Source: Lineus longissimus (Eukaryota; Nemertea; Pilidiophora; Heteronemertea; Lineidae). Taken from it: a DNA stretch of 64,000 nt. Positions 16,612 to 27,389 of the stretch are shown piece after piece (position 1 is the first letter of the stretch; every line of letters starts with the position of its first letter). Location: the NCBI RefSeq assembly GCF_910592395.1, contig NC_088321.1, forward strand, positions 9,922,001 through 9,986,000, written 5' to 3'. A program made the translations under genes and the position numbers. The notes beneath the pieces were generated by a model that saw only the letters and a list, made by a program, of their open reading frames with translations, did not search any database and had not been told where the DNA came from.

Positions 16612-19600
16612 CTACACCCTCGTGAGTGTAGCGCTTGTAGTCGCTTGTTGTTCAGCGAGCGGTTTGTAGAATTGTTGTTCACCTTGTTCAACTTGTTCAC
16701 CTTGTTCAACTTGTTCAACTTGTTCAACACACTCTTGATTACACTCATAGCAGCTCGTGAGTGTAGCGCTTTGTTCAATTTTATAATGTCCTAGAGCCAA
16801 TGTACTTATTCCATCTGGTAAAATTTTTCGCTTATCATCCGCTGCATCTAATGCTACTTTGGTGACTTGCTCTGTGTAAAGTTGATGATTTCTTGACCTA
16901 AACACATTCATCTTTTCTCGATTGGGATTTTACTCAGAAGCACAGACTTGTAGTCTTCGAAGGTGACTTCACTTTTCACAACTTGGCGCTTAATTCCTTT
17001 ACACTTTTTGACTTCTTCTTCTTTGTCAGTTGTATAGGAATATAATTTAGCCCTCAAAGCGATGAACTCACTGATGACATGTCCTGCTTCTTCGTCTTTG
17101 AACTTGCCAGTGATCTTCTTGTTCGTTTCATCAAACAATGAATGATCTTTAGGAAAATTAAAGAAGTCAAACAAGTGTGCATCTTTCTGCATGTCTTTGT
17201 AGGTATCACTAGTCTGTATGTTATAGACTAGTGAATCTGTATCAGTGTAAAGTAGTTGTGCTACTTCAGGATACTTCTTTAACATGTGATTATAGTGAAA
17301 GTCAAACATGCACTTTAGAGAGGTCTAAAATCGCTTGCCCCATAAATATGGGCTTATTGAGATAGACTTCTGCTTTTTGGCGTTCAACCATCACTAGATC
17401 TTTACAGAAGATTTTATGTGATGTGTAGTTGTTACTATTGACTAATTTTCGAAGCTGATCGGCAGTTGTAGCTAAAGTAATATCTTTTCTACGCCTGACT
17501 GACTCCATAGTCTTGCCAAATATCGAATTATTCATCAATTTGAAGAAGTCTTTTTCGAAGTCATTTTTGGCATTTGCGCGTTGACTTGTGTTGAAGTCAA
17601 TGTATTCTTTCAAGAAGTTAGACTCTTCGTATGAGATGCCTCTATGTATCTTAGTCAATTTGAGACCTTGACTCAAATAGAACTTCAAAGTTTCGTGATG
17701 CACAATGTAATGTACTTTATCCTGTAAGTGAGGAATGAGCTTATCATTCAAATGCTCAGGTGCAAGAGGATAGTCATTGTGCAAGTTGTGTAAATGCTTA
17801 GGATATTCTAAGTCAACTTCAAGTGTGCAAGGGAACTCTTGCCAATTTTTTAAGTCAGTTTGAGACAACCATTTGAAATGTTGATACGGTAGTTTTTGAC
17901 TCATAGCTACTCCATACAAGTTATTCGCATCCAAGTAGGAAATATAGCTTGTAGGCTGTTTTTCATCATAGTCTTTCAGGAGTGGATTATTTGCTTTGGC
18001 ATAGCGATGAGTAGCCATGCACATTCATCCACGAATACCTAATTCGAAGAAGTTATACATGTCTACATCTGTGAGGAGTTCGATTTCAACTTTAGTCATT
18101 TTTAGCATCGCTTGCCATGACAAACCTGGTGATGTGTAGAAGAATGCGGGATCTAAATTATAGATATCCATGCAGGTCTGTCTAAAGTTTTCCAGAATGT
18201 CAGCGAGTTGAACTTATGCCACACATGTTGTGTATGTAGGTACTCTTCTTGTGAAATTTTGGTATAATTGAATGTGGAATAAAATGCTTCAATTGGAGGT
18301 AATTGTTGATGTTCAAATTTTTCATAAGAATCTACCCATTCATAAGGATAAACACCTTTTCTTGTTAAGAGGTCAAAGTGTTCACCATTAAACTTTGTAG
18401 CTAAATTTTTCTTTTGCTGATTAGGCAAATTCTTAGCTAGATTTGTTAGTGATGACTGCATTAACCTATAAGAATCTAGGAATCTTATTTCAATTTGGCT
18501 ATCATTGATAGGTAACACCTTGCTGAAAGATATGTAATTTTCAGAGTTTGACGCGATGACATTCAGTCTACCTTTTAAATTTTTCACAAACAGATGTGCA
18601 TCATAGCCTGACAGATTGTGTAAGTACACAGGTATGAACTTTGGGGAGCTAAAGAGTAGATTACAATTTCTATGTGCTGCTCCTCTGTATTGACCTGTGA
18701 AATGATTATGATCACGAACTTTGAAATTTTTTGCTGTGAACATTTTGTCACAGAGATAGCAGTTTCTAGCATAATTGTAACTAGTTTGCTGCTCGTGAGT
18801 CAAAGCATCCATTGACTTAGGGTTGAATAGTAATTTTTCCCCAAGTTGTTCACAGATAGAAGTGATTGAATCAACAAAGTGTTCGCCAATGTCTTCATCT
18901 TCTGACTGTTGAATGTATGTAAATATTTTATTTTTCTTTGCTATTTCTGACTGGTCATATTGGATGTAGATCGAATAGCTGTTTGGAATATGTTGTTGTA
19001 TTTGAAGTGTTTTTTTGCCAAGATTTTGACTCACTTTCTTTAACGAGCATTCAAAGTCAGCGATGATCACAACTGGATGTTTTTGTTGTGCTTTTAAGTT
19101 AGTGAATAGCAAGGTGTTCTTTTCATCAGAAGGCATCCTGACTTTAACACATTCAAATTGTATGCAGTTATCAAGATGTTCATGATATATTTTATCGAGG
19201 AGTTCACTCGTTGGTGCCGAAATAACTTTCATGCATCTGAAGCATACTTTGACTTGTCCATTGTGTTTTGAATGCGAAGCACTAACAAGTCTTGAAAAAA
19301 TTTTAATCCAAGCATAGTGATAATTGACATTATCTTTGACATCTTCTATTTTTTCACTCTCAACGAACTCGTCGAAAGCGTTAGGATTGTCTTCCATGCT
19401 GTCATCTTCTTTATAGTGAAGAAGATTGATGTACTTGTCTTCTGATAAAATTCTCTCAGAGATTCTAACAGGAGAAATTGGGAACATGGTAGATTCTTCA
19501 CCATTTTTATTCACTACTTGTCTAGGTACAAATGTAAACACATTGACTCCAATGTCAGGATTGTTGTTCTCAAATTTGTCTATATCTTTTATTTTGAGAG

Positions 19601-20773
19601 GATAGTCAAGGCCTTTGAACATGTGATCAAATTCAGGCTTGTTGTAATTTGACACTCTCTCTGTGTTGTTTGAGATATTTAACAACGCAGCTTCAACTGA
19701 GTATCTGAAACATAGCTGATCAGAATTTTGTACATTAATCGCAGCTTTTTTCTTATGAATCTGTTGAGGCAAAGGAATGTAAGAAGATCCTCCAAGTGGA
19801 GTGTAATTTACAGTGTGTAACTCAATCTTTGTTACTTCTATAAATTTCCATCCAGATCCTTTCTGAACTAAATTTTTCAGTTCTTTAAGCATATCTTCGA
19901 TGAGTGTGTCATAATTAACTTCTTGACCCACTCCAAGGATGTGCCTAGATCGAAGCTGAAACTCTTGAACTTCAGTCTTCCTTTGCATTGAAATATATAA
20001 GACAATGCTAATTTTTAAACTGCTATGCTGAGTTTCTTCTTTAATTTTATCTTGTAAAGTGGTTTCAATTTTCTCAAGGAAGGGCTGTATCCCAAATTTA
20101 GGCAGTCCTTGCATTCTAAAATGTTTGACATAACCTTTGAAAGCAGAGTTGACCTTTACGAAGGAAATTGATTCAGAATGTTGTTTGATCAACTCCTGGA
20201 TGAATTTTTTAGTCATTGATCTTTTGACATTGATGCCAAACTCTTTCGCTTGTTTGAAAAGATCAGATTTTAGTAATCTTTTGACTGGTTCTTTGGTCAA
20301 GAGTTCCTTCAACTTCTCAATGTTGAGATTCTGAAAATTTTTATGACCAAGTGCTTTAACTTGTTGTAAAAGCGGCTTTCTGATAGAAATTTTTTGTGCC
20401 ACTGGTTAAGGTTTAATATATTAACCAAATTTTTTTGCTGAATTTTGCCTTTTAAAAGGGTGTTCAGCTGTTCTTTTTTAAATTTCCTAGGATTTATTCC
20501 TAGTCTTTGAGCAAGAACCCTTTTTTCGATTTGAGACAAGCCATCAACTGGCTTGTCAATTTTCACTTCAACATCATTGAAACCATTCGGAATTTGTTGA
20601 AGTTGTTCAAGTAGATTAGCTCTTGAAAGTGATCCATATTTTTTCACCTTATTTCTGTAGGCGAGTATTTTCAATTCGTCAGTAGATAGGCCCTCAGCTG
20701 AATAAACGTTCAGTCCTTTTGGGGCAAAATTGTTATATTCAATTTTGGTTGGGGTGTACGTGTTTGTGTACAT
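16612..20773 (-). pseudogene. polB: Protein-primed family B DNA polymerase (DNA_pol_B_2), degraded
   Basis: Replicates the element. The chosen start is the Met at 20773 (MYTNTYTPTKIEYNN), without a TAAATG context. The N-terminus has four repeats of a SAP/Rho-N-like helical unit. There follow a Cys2-His-Cys finger (CFRCMKV...HEHLDNC), exo I (IIADFECS), an HNH-like unit (CYLCDKMF...VRDHNHFTGQYRGAAH), exo II (NLSGYDAHL), polymerase motif A (YLDANNLYG), motif B (NNSIFGKTM) and motif C (LYTDTDSL, about 17250). Lesions: a frameshift in an A-run near 20395, a frameshift with loss of the exo III region near 18195, in-frame TGA at 18027-18025, and frameshifts near 17310 and 16910. The C-terminus (16911-16612) ends in a Glu-Gln-rich repeat tail. 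Confidence 0.9.
16665..16745. repeat. Short tandem repeat (ttgttcaccttgttcaact)
   Basis: Units of 9-18 bases built on ttgttcaac and ttgttcacc are repeated about eight times at the 3' end of the polymerase frame, encoding the Glu-Gln-Val tail. Related ttgttcag units recur at 21625-21670. Confidence 0.8.
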
Positions 20774-21161
20774 TTTATTAATACAAAATAATTTTTTATT
20801 GGATATAGGTTTGGAAAGGGGATTCCCCTTTTTAGTTTCGGTTTTGGGTAGTGAATTTATAGTCAAGTTGTTTTGACTATAAAATGACAACCACGTAAAA
20901 AAAAGGACGAACATAACAAATCTGCCCAACAAGCCTGAACTTGTTTGTGAATTTTAGTATCCTATATAATCACCACTTGGTCGAAAACGTAGGATTCAGG
21001 GCTCACCACACCCATGATGATTTTAGCGAGTTAAATCATCATGGAGGTGATCATTTATATACAGAGTAAAATTTTTTTATTAAGTTATGTCATGTGATTA
21101 CTTTTGAAGAAGCGCAAACTCGTTCCCCAAATTTGGGGAACGAACGCATGCGAAATATTTT
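20774..21161. other. Polymerase upstream region with duplicated element
   Basis: AT-rich leader before the polymerase start. The polymerase frame is open further upstream to 20932, but the added residues look like hydrophobic filler. Bases 21098-21150 repeat the sequence at 12119-12175. No other gene seen. Confidence 0.5.
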
Positions 21162-21461
21162 TTATTCTACCAGGTCAAACCCGTAGTAATTCTTACCATT
21201 GTTTGACTCTTTCATACCTGTGGACCGTATATACTGATGTTCGGGTGTGATTTTTCGCTTAATCACACTCGTAGACCACACGGTGACATTGTCACCTTTT
21301 GAATTTTCGAGTGAGAGTAACATTGACTCACCCACTTTAGTTGTTAAATTTGTGATAGAGATGATTTTGTACCATGTGTTCAACAGGAGCTCTTTCCACT
21401 TTAGATAATTTGTTGATCTTGTGATACGTGATTCAAGTTGTTCGTCGGAGAGGAAGGACAT
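21162..21461 (-). CDS. Small conserved Polinton protein, possibly OB-fold, 99 aa
   Basis: A beta-rich pattern: WYKIISITNLTTKVGES, then MLLSLENSKGDNVTVWSTSV, then an end with IRSTGMKESNNGKNYYGFDL. Alternating strands, Gly at turns and a Trp-Ser/Thr segment suggest an OB-like, single-strand-DNA-binding type protein. Similar short proteins occur beside polymerases of related invertebrate elements (recall). The start at 21461 is preceded by ATAATAAAGT, not TAAATG, matching polymerase rather than the structural genes. It would be an early replication accessory protein; this is inference. Confidence 0.6.
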   Translation of the reverse strand: MSFLSDEQLESRITRSTNYLKWKELLLNTWYKIISITNLTTKVGESMLLSLENSKGDNVTVWSTSVIKRKITPEHQYIRSTGMKESNNGKNYYGFDLVE

Positions 21462-21469
21462 ACTTTATT

Positions 21470-22030
21470 ATGTACAAAAAATTTTTTTTTTTTTTTTAAA
21501 TTTTTTGTATTTTGTGTCCGTTGAAGAAGTTGTTCCGTTGAAGAAGTTGTTCCGTCGAAGAAGTTGATCCGTTGAAGAAGTTGTGTACTTTTGTAGAATT
21601 GTAGAATTGTAAAATTGTAGAATTGTTGTTCAGCGAGCGAAGCGAGCGGTTTGTAGAATTGTTGTTCAGCGAGCGAACACTCACGAGCGAAGCGAGCGAA
21701 TTGTAAAATAGTTTGACTAGTGTTTGACTGTGAGTCAACTCTCCAAAATTGAAGAGTTGTTTTAACTGAAGAAGTTGTGTTTTGACTGTATTTGACTGTG
21801 AGTTGTGTCTTCAAAATTGAAGAGGTGTTTTGACTGGTGTTTGACTGAAAGGAATTGAGAGAAGTTGTGTGAAGTGTTGACTGGTGTTTGACTGAGAGAA
21901 GTTGTGTGAAGTGTTGACTGGTATTTGACTGAGTTTTGTTTGACTAGGATTTAACTGAAAGGAAATGAATTAAGTGTTGACTGGTGTTTGACTGAAAGGA
22001 AAGTCAGTCAAAACGTCAGTGAGTTAGAAC
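21470..22030. repeat. Simple and tandem repeats at the right flank of the Polinton
   Basis: An A/T homopolymer tract (21479-21505) is followed by four units of gttgaagaagttgttccg (21515-21585), ttgtagaattg units, two copies of the GC-rich inverted motif gcgagcgaagcgagcg, and five or six units of about 40 bases with gtgttgactggtgtttgactg (21830-22010). This may be the degenerated terminal region of the element. No convincing gene. Confidence 0.7.
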
Positions 22031-22059
22031 TCTCATTATTACCCTACTCCGGCTCTTAA

Positions 22060-22499
22060 AAGGGGTGATGGTTTACGACTGGGCAGCCGAGATTCCACTC
22101 GGAAGCGTTCGGTGCGTCTTTCTGGATTCGGACACCCAAACTTTGGAACAGTCTCCCGGCTCAAATACGTATTTTAAAAAAGAACACTTTTAAACTCTCA
22201 ATAAATGTTTTATCTGTCAACAGGTTGGATCGTCTGGATATTGATTACATGTGCACCTTCGTCACTTTCTGCCGCTGTACAAAATGTCGGCCTGCCTAGT
22301 AGGTGCGCATGCCGCCTGCATCCCGACGATTCCTGCTTTTCTCCAGGTGCCATATAATAGGTCTCGACCTACATGGTCACATGTGTAGTACATGTACATT
22401 TTATCATGTTGTATATTGGTTGTAAATGTCTTGTTATGTTAATTTTAATATTGTACATGTATTTTACACGAAATAATTAAACTAAATTAAATTAAAAAT
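22060..22499 (+). mobile_element. 3' fragment of a non-LTR retrotransposon
   Basis: One frame reads the typical end of a CR1/Jockey-type reverse transcriptase protein (TPKLWNSLPAQIRIL then NTFKLSINVL). A 3' UTR and an A/T-rich tail (aaactaaattaaattaaaa) follow. It separates the main Polinton from the decayed second one. Confidence 0.75.
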
Positions 22500-22586
22500 C
22501 ATTAGGGCATGATGGTCCAAAGATTGATGATGACATTGACACAAATAGTGACTCTAATAATGACCTAATTAATTCCAGTAACATAA

Positions 22587-22940
22587 ATGGAGAGTGATAA
22601 CATAACTCAAGTTACAAGTAATACAGATGATACTAAACCGGTAGTAACTAAGAAGGTTAGAACTGATGAACAATTAGAATGGTCTAGAGAGTTGGGTAAA
22701 AGGTCTCAGGAATTTAAGAGAAATAAAAAAGAAAAGACAACATTCAAAGAACCTAAACCAGAACCTAAACCATATAAAGTATTATTACTAGTAATGAAGA
22801 AAAATATAATAGAAGTTCAAAATCTAGTGCAACCAACCTCTATGTAGGTGTAGGTGTAGTTATTTTGATTAGTTTAATTTACTTCAGTCCTTTTGTTAAG
22901 AAAACTAATAAGAAACCTGTAGTTAAGGAACAAATAAACA
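22587..22940 (+). pseudogene. Homologue of the 106-aa basic single-pass protein
   Basis: Starts in AACATAAATG. It shares a basic helical motif (LEWSRELGKRSQEFKRNKK) with the gene at 10468-10788. A frameshift near 22800 precedes the membrane segment, which continues in another frame (NLYVGVGVVILISLIYF). The upstream frame ending at about 22593 is the acidic C-terminus of another gene overlapping the start. Confidence 0.65.
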
Positions 22941-22989
22941 AGCTAAAAGTTCTAGTAACAGTTATTTTATTAAACCTTCTGTCTTAAAA

Positions 22990-23320
22990 AGTAACACTTC
23001 TATTCCTTTAATGGAATGATTTCCACATCAGTTATGATCTCGTCAGTTATGACCTCATCATCACCTGCGTTAATACAACGGCTCAACTCTATTAAGAATT
23101 CAAGAACAATATGTATTTCTCTGAAATCAACGATTTTACCACCATCATTAGTTATTTCAAATTTGATATGATTAGTACATTTGTTAACTTCTTTAGTACA
23201 GTTAAGTTCATACCTTTGAAGCTTAATCTGATTACCATCCTCTACAGGTATGATACAGAAAACATCTCAAGGTTTATTTTTTATGAGTGTTTTACTAGTA
23301 TCAACCAGATTTGATCTAAA
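22990..23320 (-). pseudogene. C-terminal fragment of the 229-aa structural-protein family
   Basis: The minus strand reads LVDTSKTLIKNKP, a stop, then DVFCIIPVEDGNQIKLQRYE and a beta-rich end. This matches the order of NIVDTSKNLVNGKRSDL...FVPKG in the main copy. An in-frame TGA and the lack of the N-terminal half mark it as broken. Confidence 0.65.
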
Positions 23321-23594
23321 AAACTAAATGACCTTTTAAAAGATTTAGGTAATTAGAACCGCAAATTTCATAATGTTTTAAAAGGCCATATTCATGAAAT
23401 GGTAAAAAATCAGTTGTCCACGTGTTGTAAAATGTTATCGCTTTCAAAGTAATGGATTTGATGTTTAATTCCCTTGATAAGTAGTACTCAAAAGATGCTT
23501 CCTCACATTCCTTCTCACTAATAATGTAATCGAGCTTTGCTCTCTTGACGAAGCGAGCTTTGCTCTTTATGATGAAGTCATAGTCATAATCCAT
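23316..23594 (-). CDS. Small Polinton-type protein, 92 aa, unknown
   Basis: Starts in TTAAATAAATG, the same signal as the structural genes. The N-terminus is acidic/aromatic (MDYDYDFIIKSKARFVKR), with no membrane segment. No homologue in the main copy is obvious. It may be a truncated or fused piece, since it ends against the 229-aa-type fragment. Confidence 0.45.
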   Translation of the reverse strand: MDYDYDFIIKSKARFVKRAKLDYIISEKECEEASFEYYLSRELNIKSITLKAITFYNTWTTDFLPFHEYGLLKHYEICGSNYLNLLKGHLVF

Positions 23595-23639
23595 TTATTT
23601 AATTAACACTTAAAATTAAAAAAAAATACTTAACTCTAA

Positions 23640-24060
23640 TCTACATCCCGAATGGTAACGTAGTTATCCCATCCTCTAGTGTGAATATCTTGTCATCAAA
23701 AGGACTAAGACTTTTCTTCTTTACTTCTTCTAAATAAATCTGGTGTTTATCTGATATTAAGTATCTCATCTTATGATTAAATGACAGTCAACATAATCAT
23801 TGAATGCAATACATGTATTTCTCTTCACTACATTATTTCCAATACCCTTTAATTTCTTAGTATCTGAATGAGAATCAGATAATGTTTCTTTGATCCAGTC
23901 TTCTAGCTTCAATCCTGACACTTTGTCATGTTCTCTGGACAAAGTCATAGTCATAGTCTTGGTCCTGTAAGCATACATCTTACTTCTAAGTGCAATAAAT
24001 TCAGTCATCTCTTCTCCTCCTAGCTCATCCTTAAAATAACGTGGCACATTCTTCTCGTTA
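23640..24060 (-). pseudogene. polB: Polymerase (DNA_pol_B_2) C-terminal fragment
   Basis: 24047-23766 reads FKDELGGEEMTEFIALRSKM and LKGIGNNVVKRN, matching FKDEEAGHVISEFIALRAKL and CKGIKRQVVKSE in the main polymerase. A second frame, 23768-23640, reads the extreme C-terminus (IYLEEVKKKS, then DDKIFTLEDGITTLPFG). Motifs A-C are absent. Confidence 0.8.
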
Positions 24061-24130
24061 GTGTCATTTATTAGTGTTGATTTATTCCCAGATATTATGA
24101 CAGATTTGTAGTTTGGTAGTTGACATGAAT

Positions 24131-25165
24131 TAATTGGTGTGGATGAAGGCTGTCAGTATTGAGGGTTTTCTAAGATATAGTTGCAGAGAGAGAGTGTGAT
24201 GCCTGCAGCTGATTGCATGAGTGAGACTGGACATACGCCATAACAGAGATTGGCACTATGATGATGATACCACCAACAGTTGAGGAGTCTGGTATTTGAA
24301 TGATTGAGAGGATATAGTGCTGAATGAATTAGGGGCAATGTATGCAATTTGAATAGCTATATAGTCTACAAATAGAGAGGAGCAAATAGACAGATAGGAA
24401 TCACACTGACTTGGTAATTTTGGCTGTTCTACCAGAGGGGGTTCATTCCTGGCACTGCTTTGATATTGTTGTAAGTAGGCATGCAGGCTATTTACATACT
24501 TACTGTTGAAATATTGCCTAATTTAGCTATAGTCTTGAAATAGAGAGGAGCAAATACACAGAGAGGAATCACACTGACTTGGTCAAGTCATGTGTAACCT
24601 TGGGAAACACAATTTTCTATAATAATGTCTTCATAGGATTTTACAAACTTGACCTACTTATCACTGAAAAGTTGGTCACATTGACCTACTTTTTGGTCAA
24701 CATGTAGAGATGCTCAATAAGTGTCTACATACCAAATTTAAAGAGTCTACAACAAGTGATGACGAAATGTGCCACCTGCGGTGAAGTTATAGAGTTTGAC
24801 CTCTGTAACATTGAAAAGTACGTCAAATCAAAAATCCGGGTATTATGTCATGAAGTCTCTTCAGAGGTATCCACAGAAAAAAATTCAAGATCCTAGCTAT
24901 CAGCATTCATGAGACATTGACAAAATAAGGTTTTCAAAGATGGCCGCCTAGAGCCCAGGAAGTAGGTCAAATTGCAATGATTTTCGGTATGTCAGGTCCT
25001 GCTGTCATCAGACATCCACACACCAAGTTTTAACCTCCTAGACTCAATGGTGAGCAAACGTGCCACCATTGTTGACGGACGTCGGACGGACCGACGGACG
25101 GCCCGACGGACAAGACATGACGACATAAGCTCACCCAGGTGAGCTAATAAAAGGCTAAAAATGTT
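24131..25165. repeat. Non-coding repeat tract with GACGGAC end
   Basis: Two direct copies of tagagaggagcaaata.acagagaggaatcacactgacttgg lie at 24376 and 24541. A repeat family with 'ttgacctac' motifs follows and ends in a gacgg-rich tract (25075-25110) and the palindrome agctcacccaggtgagct (25128-25145), which looks like the end of a non-autonomous transposon. No gene. Confidence 0.6.
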
Positions 25166-25174
25166 TAGTCGTTT

Positions 25175-25311
25175 ACGGATTTTACATTCTTCAAAACACT
25201 GAGTGTGGGCACGAGTGGCATTTAAAACCCTGGGGGTGGCACCGAGGGCCTGCAACGCCACATTTAAAAAACATGAGTTACCAAGATTTGGTAACACAAT
25301 GTAATCATAAT
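25175..25311 (-). CDS. Exon with ubiquitin-specific-protease Cys box
   Basis: After the acceptor ttttgttttgtag, the exon starts at 25311 and reads LPNLGNSCFLNVALQAL, the catalytic Cys box of USP (C19) deubiquitinases, which remove ubiquitin from proteins. The nucleophile Cys is present. A likely donor (gtaaac) lies near 25174. Other exons are not recognised: a possible upstream exon with a gtaagt donor ends near 26240 but its phase does not fit directly. It is either part of a host USP gene with long introns or an orphan fragment. The intron downstream is packed with a gacgg-ended repeat. Confidence 0.55.
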
Positions 25312-25319
25312 CTACAAAA

Positions 25320-27380
25320 CAAAAAGAAATACATAGTGGGAGAAAATTTTTTTTGCAACTGATTTGAAACATATCTTAAACGATATGTGCTGGAGATGCC
25401 GAGCCTCTTTCATGCCGTCATTGCCATTGCTGGCTGATGCTATTGCGTCCTGTCAATCAAATATCCTTAAAAAAATTGTATTTTGTAAAACATCTTGACA
25501 GTGCATCATGCTGTGCACACATGTGCTACCCGCTGACCGACTTTCGAATGTGGTCTCGAGCCAATGTGCATCCTTTTCTGTAAAGATCTATTGTAAACAT
25601 GGTTTGTTTTGGCGACCCTAGGTGTTGTGGCTCACAACAGACGAACTCCTGGAACTGGCTCTTGATTATAGACAGGACTGATGAATTGACTTGACAACGG
25701 TTGTATTACTCATCAAACGACAGAATCCTTTATTCTTGACACGGTGTCTTGTATCATTCAATGACGATTGAAGGTTTAACTGCAAAACATAAACAATATA
25801 AATCATAAGTTCACTTACTTCACAAATCACAACCTGTTCCCTGGTCACAACCACCAGAGGACAGAACTGAAGACAATATTTCGTCCTGTACGGTGGCGAC
25901 GCCTATACGAACAACGTTCAACTACAATGTAGATGATGGATAACCAGCTGGCAGAGGCTCTCATCATTAGGATTCTAAATACCTCAAATCCACAAATATT
26001 TCACTGATTAACAAAGCTTAGACAATAGTTGTTTATCAATAATATCTGGACCTCCCAAAGTGGTATATTGTTACATAAACAGACAGAATAAAAGAAAACC
26101 TGAACTTTAGGTTGGTGGCGGGAAAAGTCCGGACAGCTCCTGAAGACGACAAAGCACTGCCGCCTAAACATGTCTTATACGGCCATACTATGGCTCACCA
26201 TTCATGTATTTTAGCTTCTACATGTACACTTACATCTCGTTGTTCCTTCCACTGTCTATAAACACTATGGGGGCACAGCTTGAGCCAAAACTTCCCATTC
26301 TTTGGGACAATTTACTAAATTTTGGTTGTGAAAATCTCGTGGTTGTTGTTAGTGTCGTTACACTGGGCGACACCGATTCCATCTCGGACGCGGAGATCCC
26401 CGAAGACCAAAACAAAAGGGAAGGAGACACGACACTAGGTGGTGCCGGCGTATCTGGCAATGCTGCAAAGGTCCTATAAATAGACAAATTCGAAGAAGTT
26501 TGTTTTGGTGCTGACCACTCCCTCAAGTGCATGCACACAGTCCCTTCACTGCCAAAACCTTCTACCAAAATAACATTGCGCAATATTGTTTCACCACTAG
26601 GCCTACACCTCGTTATTTCACCAGTTACGTCATTACGTTGATAGACGAATTCGAAGAAGTTTGCACTGACCCTTGAACAAAGGATCGCCGTGTCTCTCAA
26701 GGCACTATCCGAAGTCGGCTTTCTACGCCTTCCGACGTATTCCGAGTGTGCGCATTCGATTTGATTTGGCACCGATTCCGTCTTCTTCCAATTCGTCTAT
26801 TCCCTAAGTGGTGATATAGACCTAGGCCTAGTGCCGATATATATAGTATGCACTCCACGACGTGGTGGCAATACAATATCATGATTAACGCACACCCAAT
26901 TAACAGCCACAGAGTAAGACTGAGCTGAGAGTGACACTAGGCTTACACAGACATGATGTAGCCTGTAGCCTGAACGCCTGTTGTCTTAAGTCTGCACACA
27001 CTTGACAGTGTCAATGACACACACGCCATGCATTGATTGAATGAATGATGATGCAAACGCAAAGGTCTGTACTCTGTGGTACCGGTACGGTAGACCTACG
27101 GGTAAACGTCTTTTTCTCACAGAATCAACGAAAAAAACTTGTTCGTCTTCTACCATACTTTTCTCTAAATCATCCAGACCGTTAAGAAATAATATTTACT
27201 GATTACATGATGGCGAACAGCAATCCCAACGCTAGTATTTCGGAACAAATAAAATGAAAAGGCACAAGCAGTATAACATGTATAACAGCGGCAAAAGCAC
27301 GAAAAGCAGCGACAAGACAGTGTCCAAACGCAAGGGAAATCGTCGTTAATTTGTAAAGTACGCCCTCTCGCGGAGAACGA
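25320..27380. other. No recognised gene; intron or intergenic
   Basis: A minus-strand frame of 180 codons (26772-26230) ends at gtaagt and could be an exon, but it has no recognised motif. The sequence gacaaattcgaagaagtttg occurs near 26484 and, with one change, near 26644. Nothing else can be supported. Confidence 0.4.
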
Positions 27381-27389
27381 CTGACCCCG

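Larger units (their letters stand above)
6592..21470 (-). mobile_element. Polinton/Maverick-type virus-like element (main copy)
   Basis: The region encodes a family B polymerase of the protein-primed type, a retroviral-like integrase, a candidate capsid protein, an A32-like ATPase and about ten small virion-type genes. All but one are on the minus strand, closely packed and often overlapping by the stop/start. This gene set defines Polintons/Mavericks and relatives such as adintoviruses. I see no adenain-type protease. I could not find paired terminal inverted repeats: the left side is interrupted by a Harbinger element at 6591, and the right side fades into simple repeats after 21470. The boundaries are approximate. 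Polymerase and integrase lesions make this copy non-autonomous. Confidence 0.85.
22500..24130. mobile_element. Second, decayed Polinton relative
   Basis: Contains a 106-aa-type gene (plus), a 229-aa-type fragment (minus), a small TAAATG-started gene (minus) and the polymerase C-terminus (minus). The sequences are strongly diverged from the main element, so this is a different lineage of the family and not a duplicate. Confidence 0.8.

Noticed and set aside
26230-26772. 180-codon minus-strand host exon
   Set aside because: A gtaagt donor at its end is suggestive, but no motif is recognised and its phase does not join the USP exon; it is kept only as a remark.
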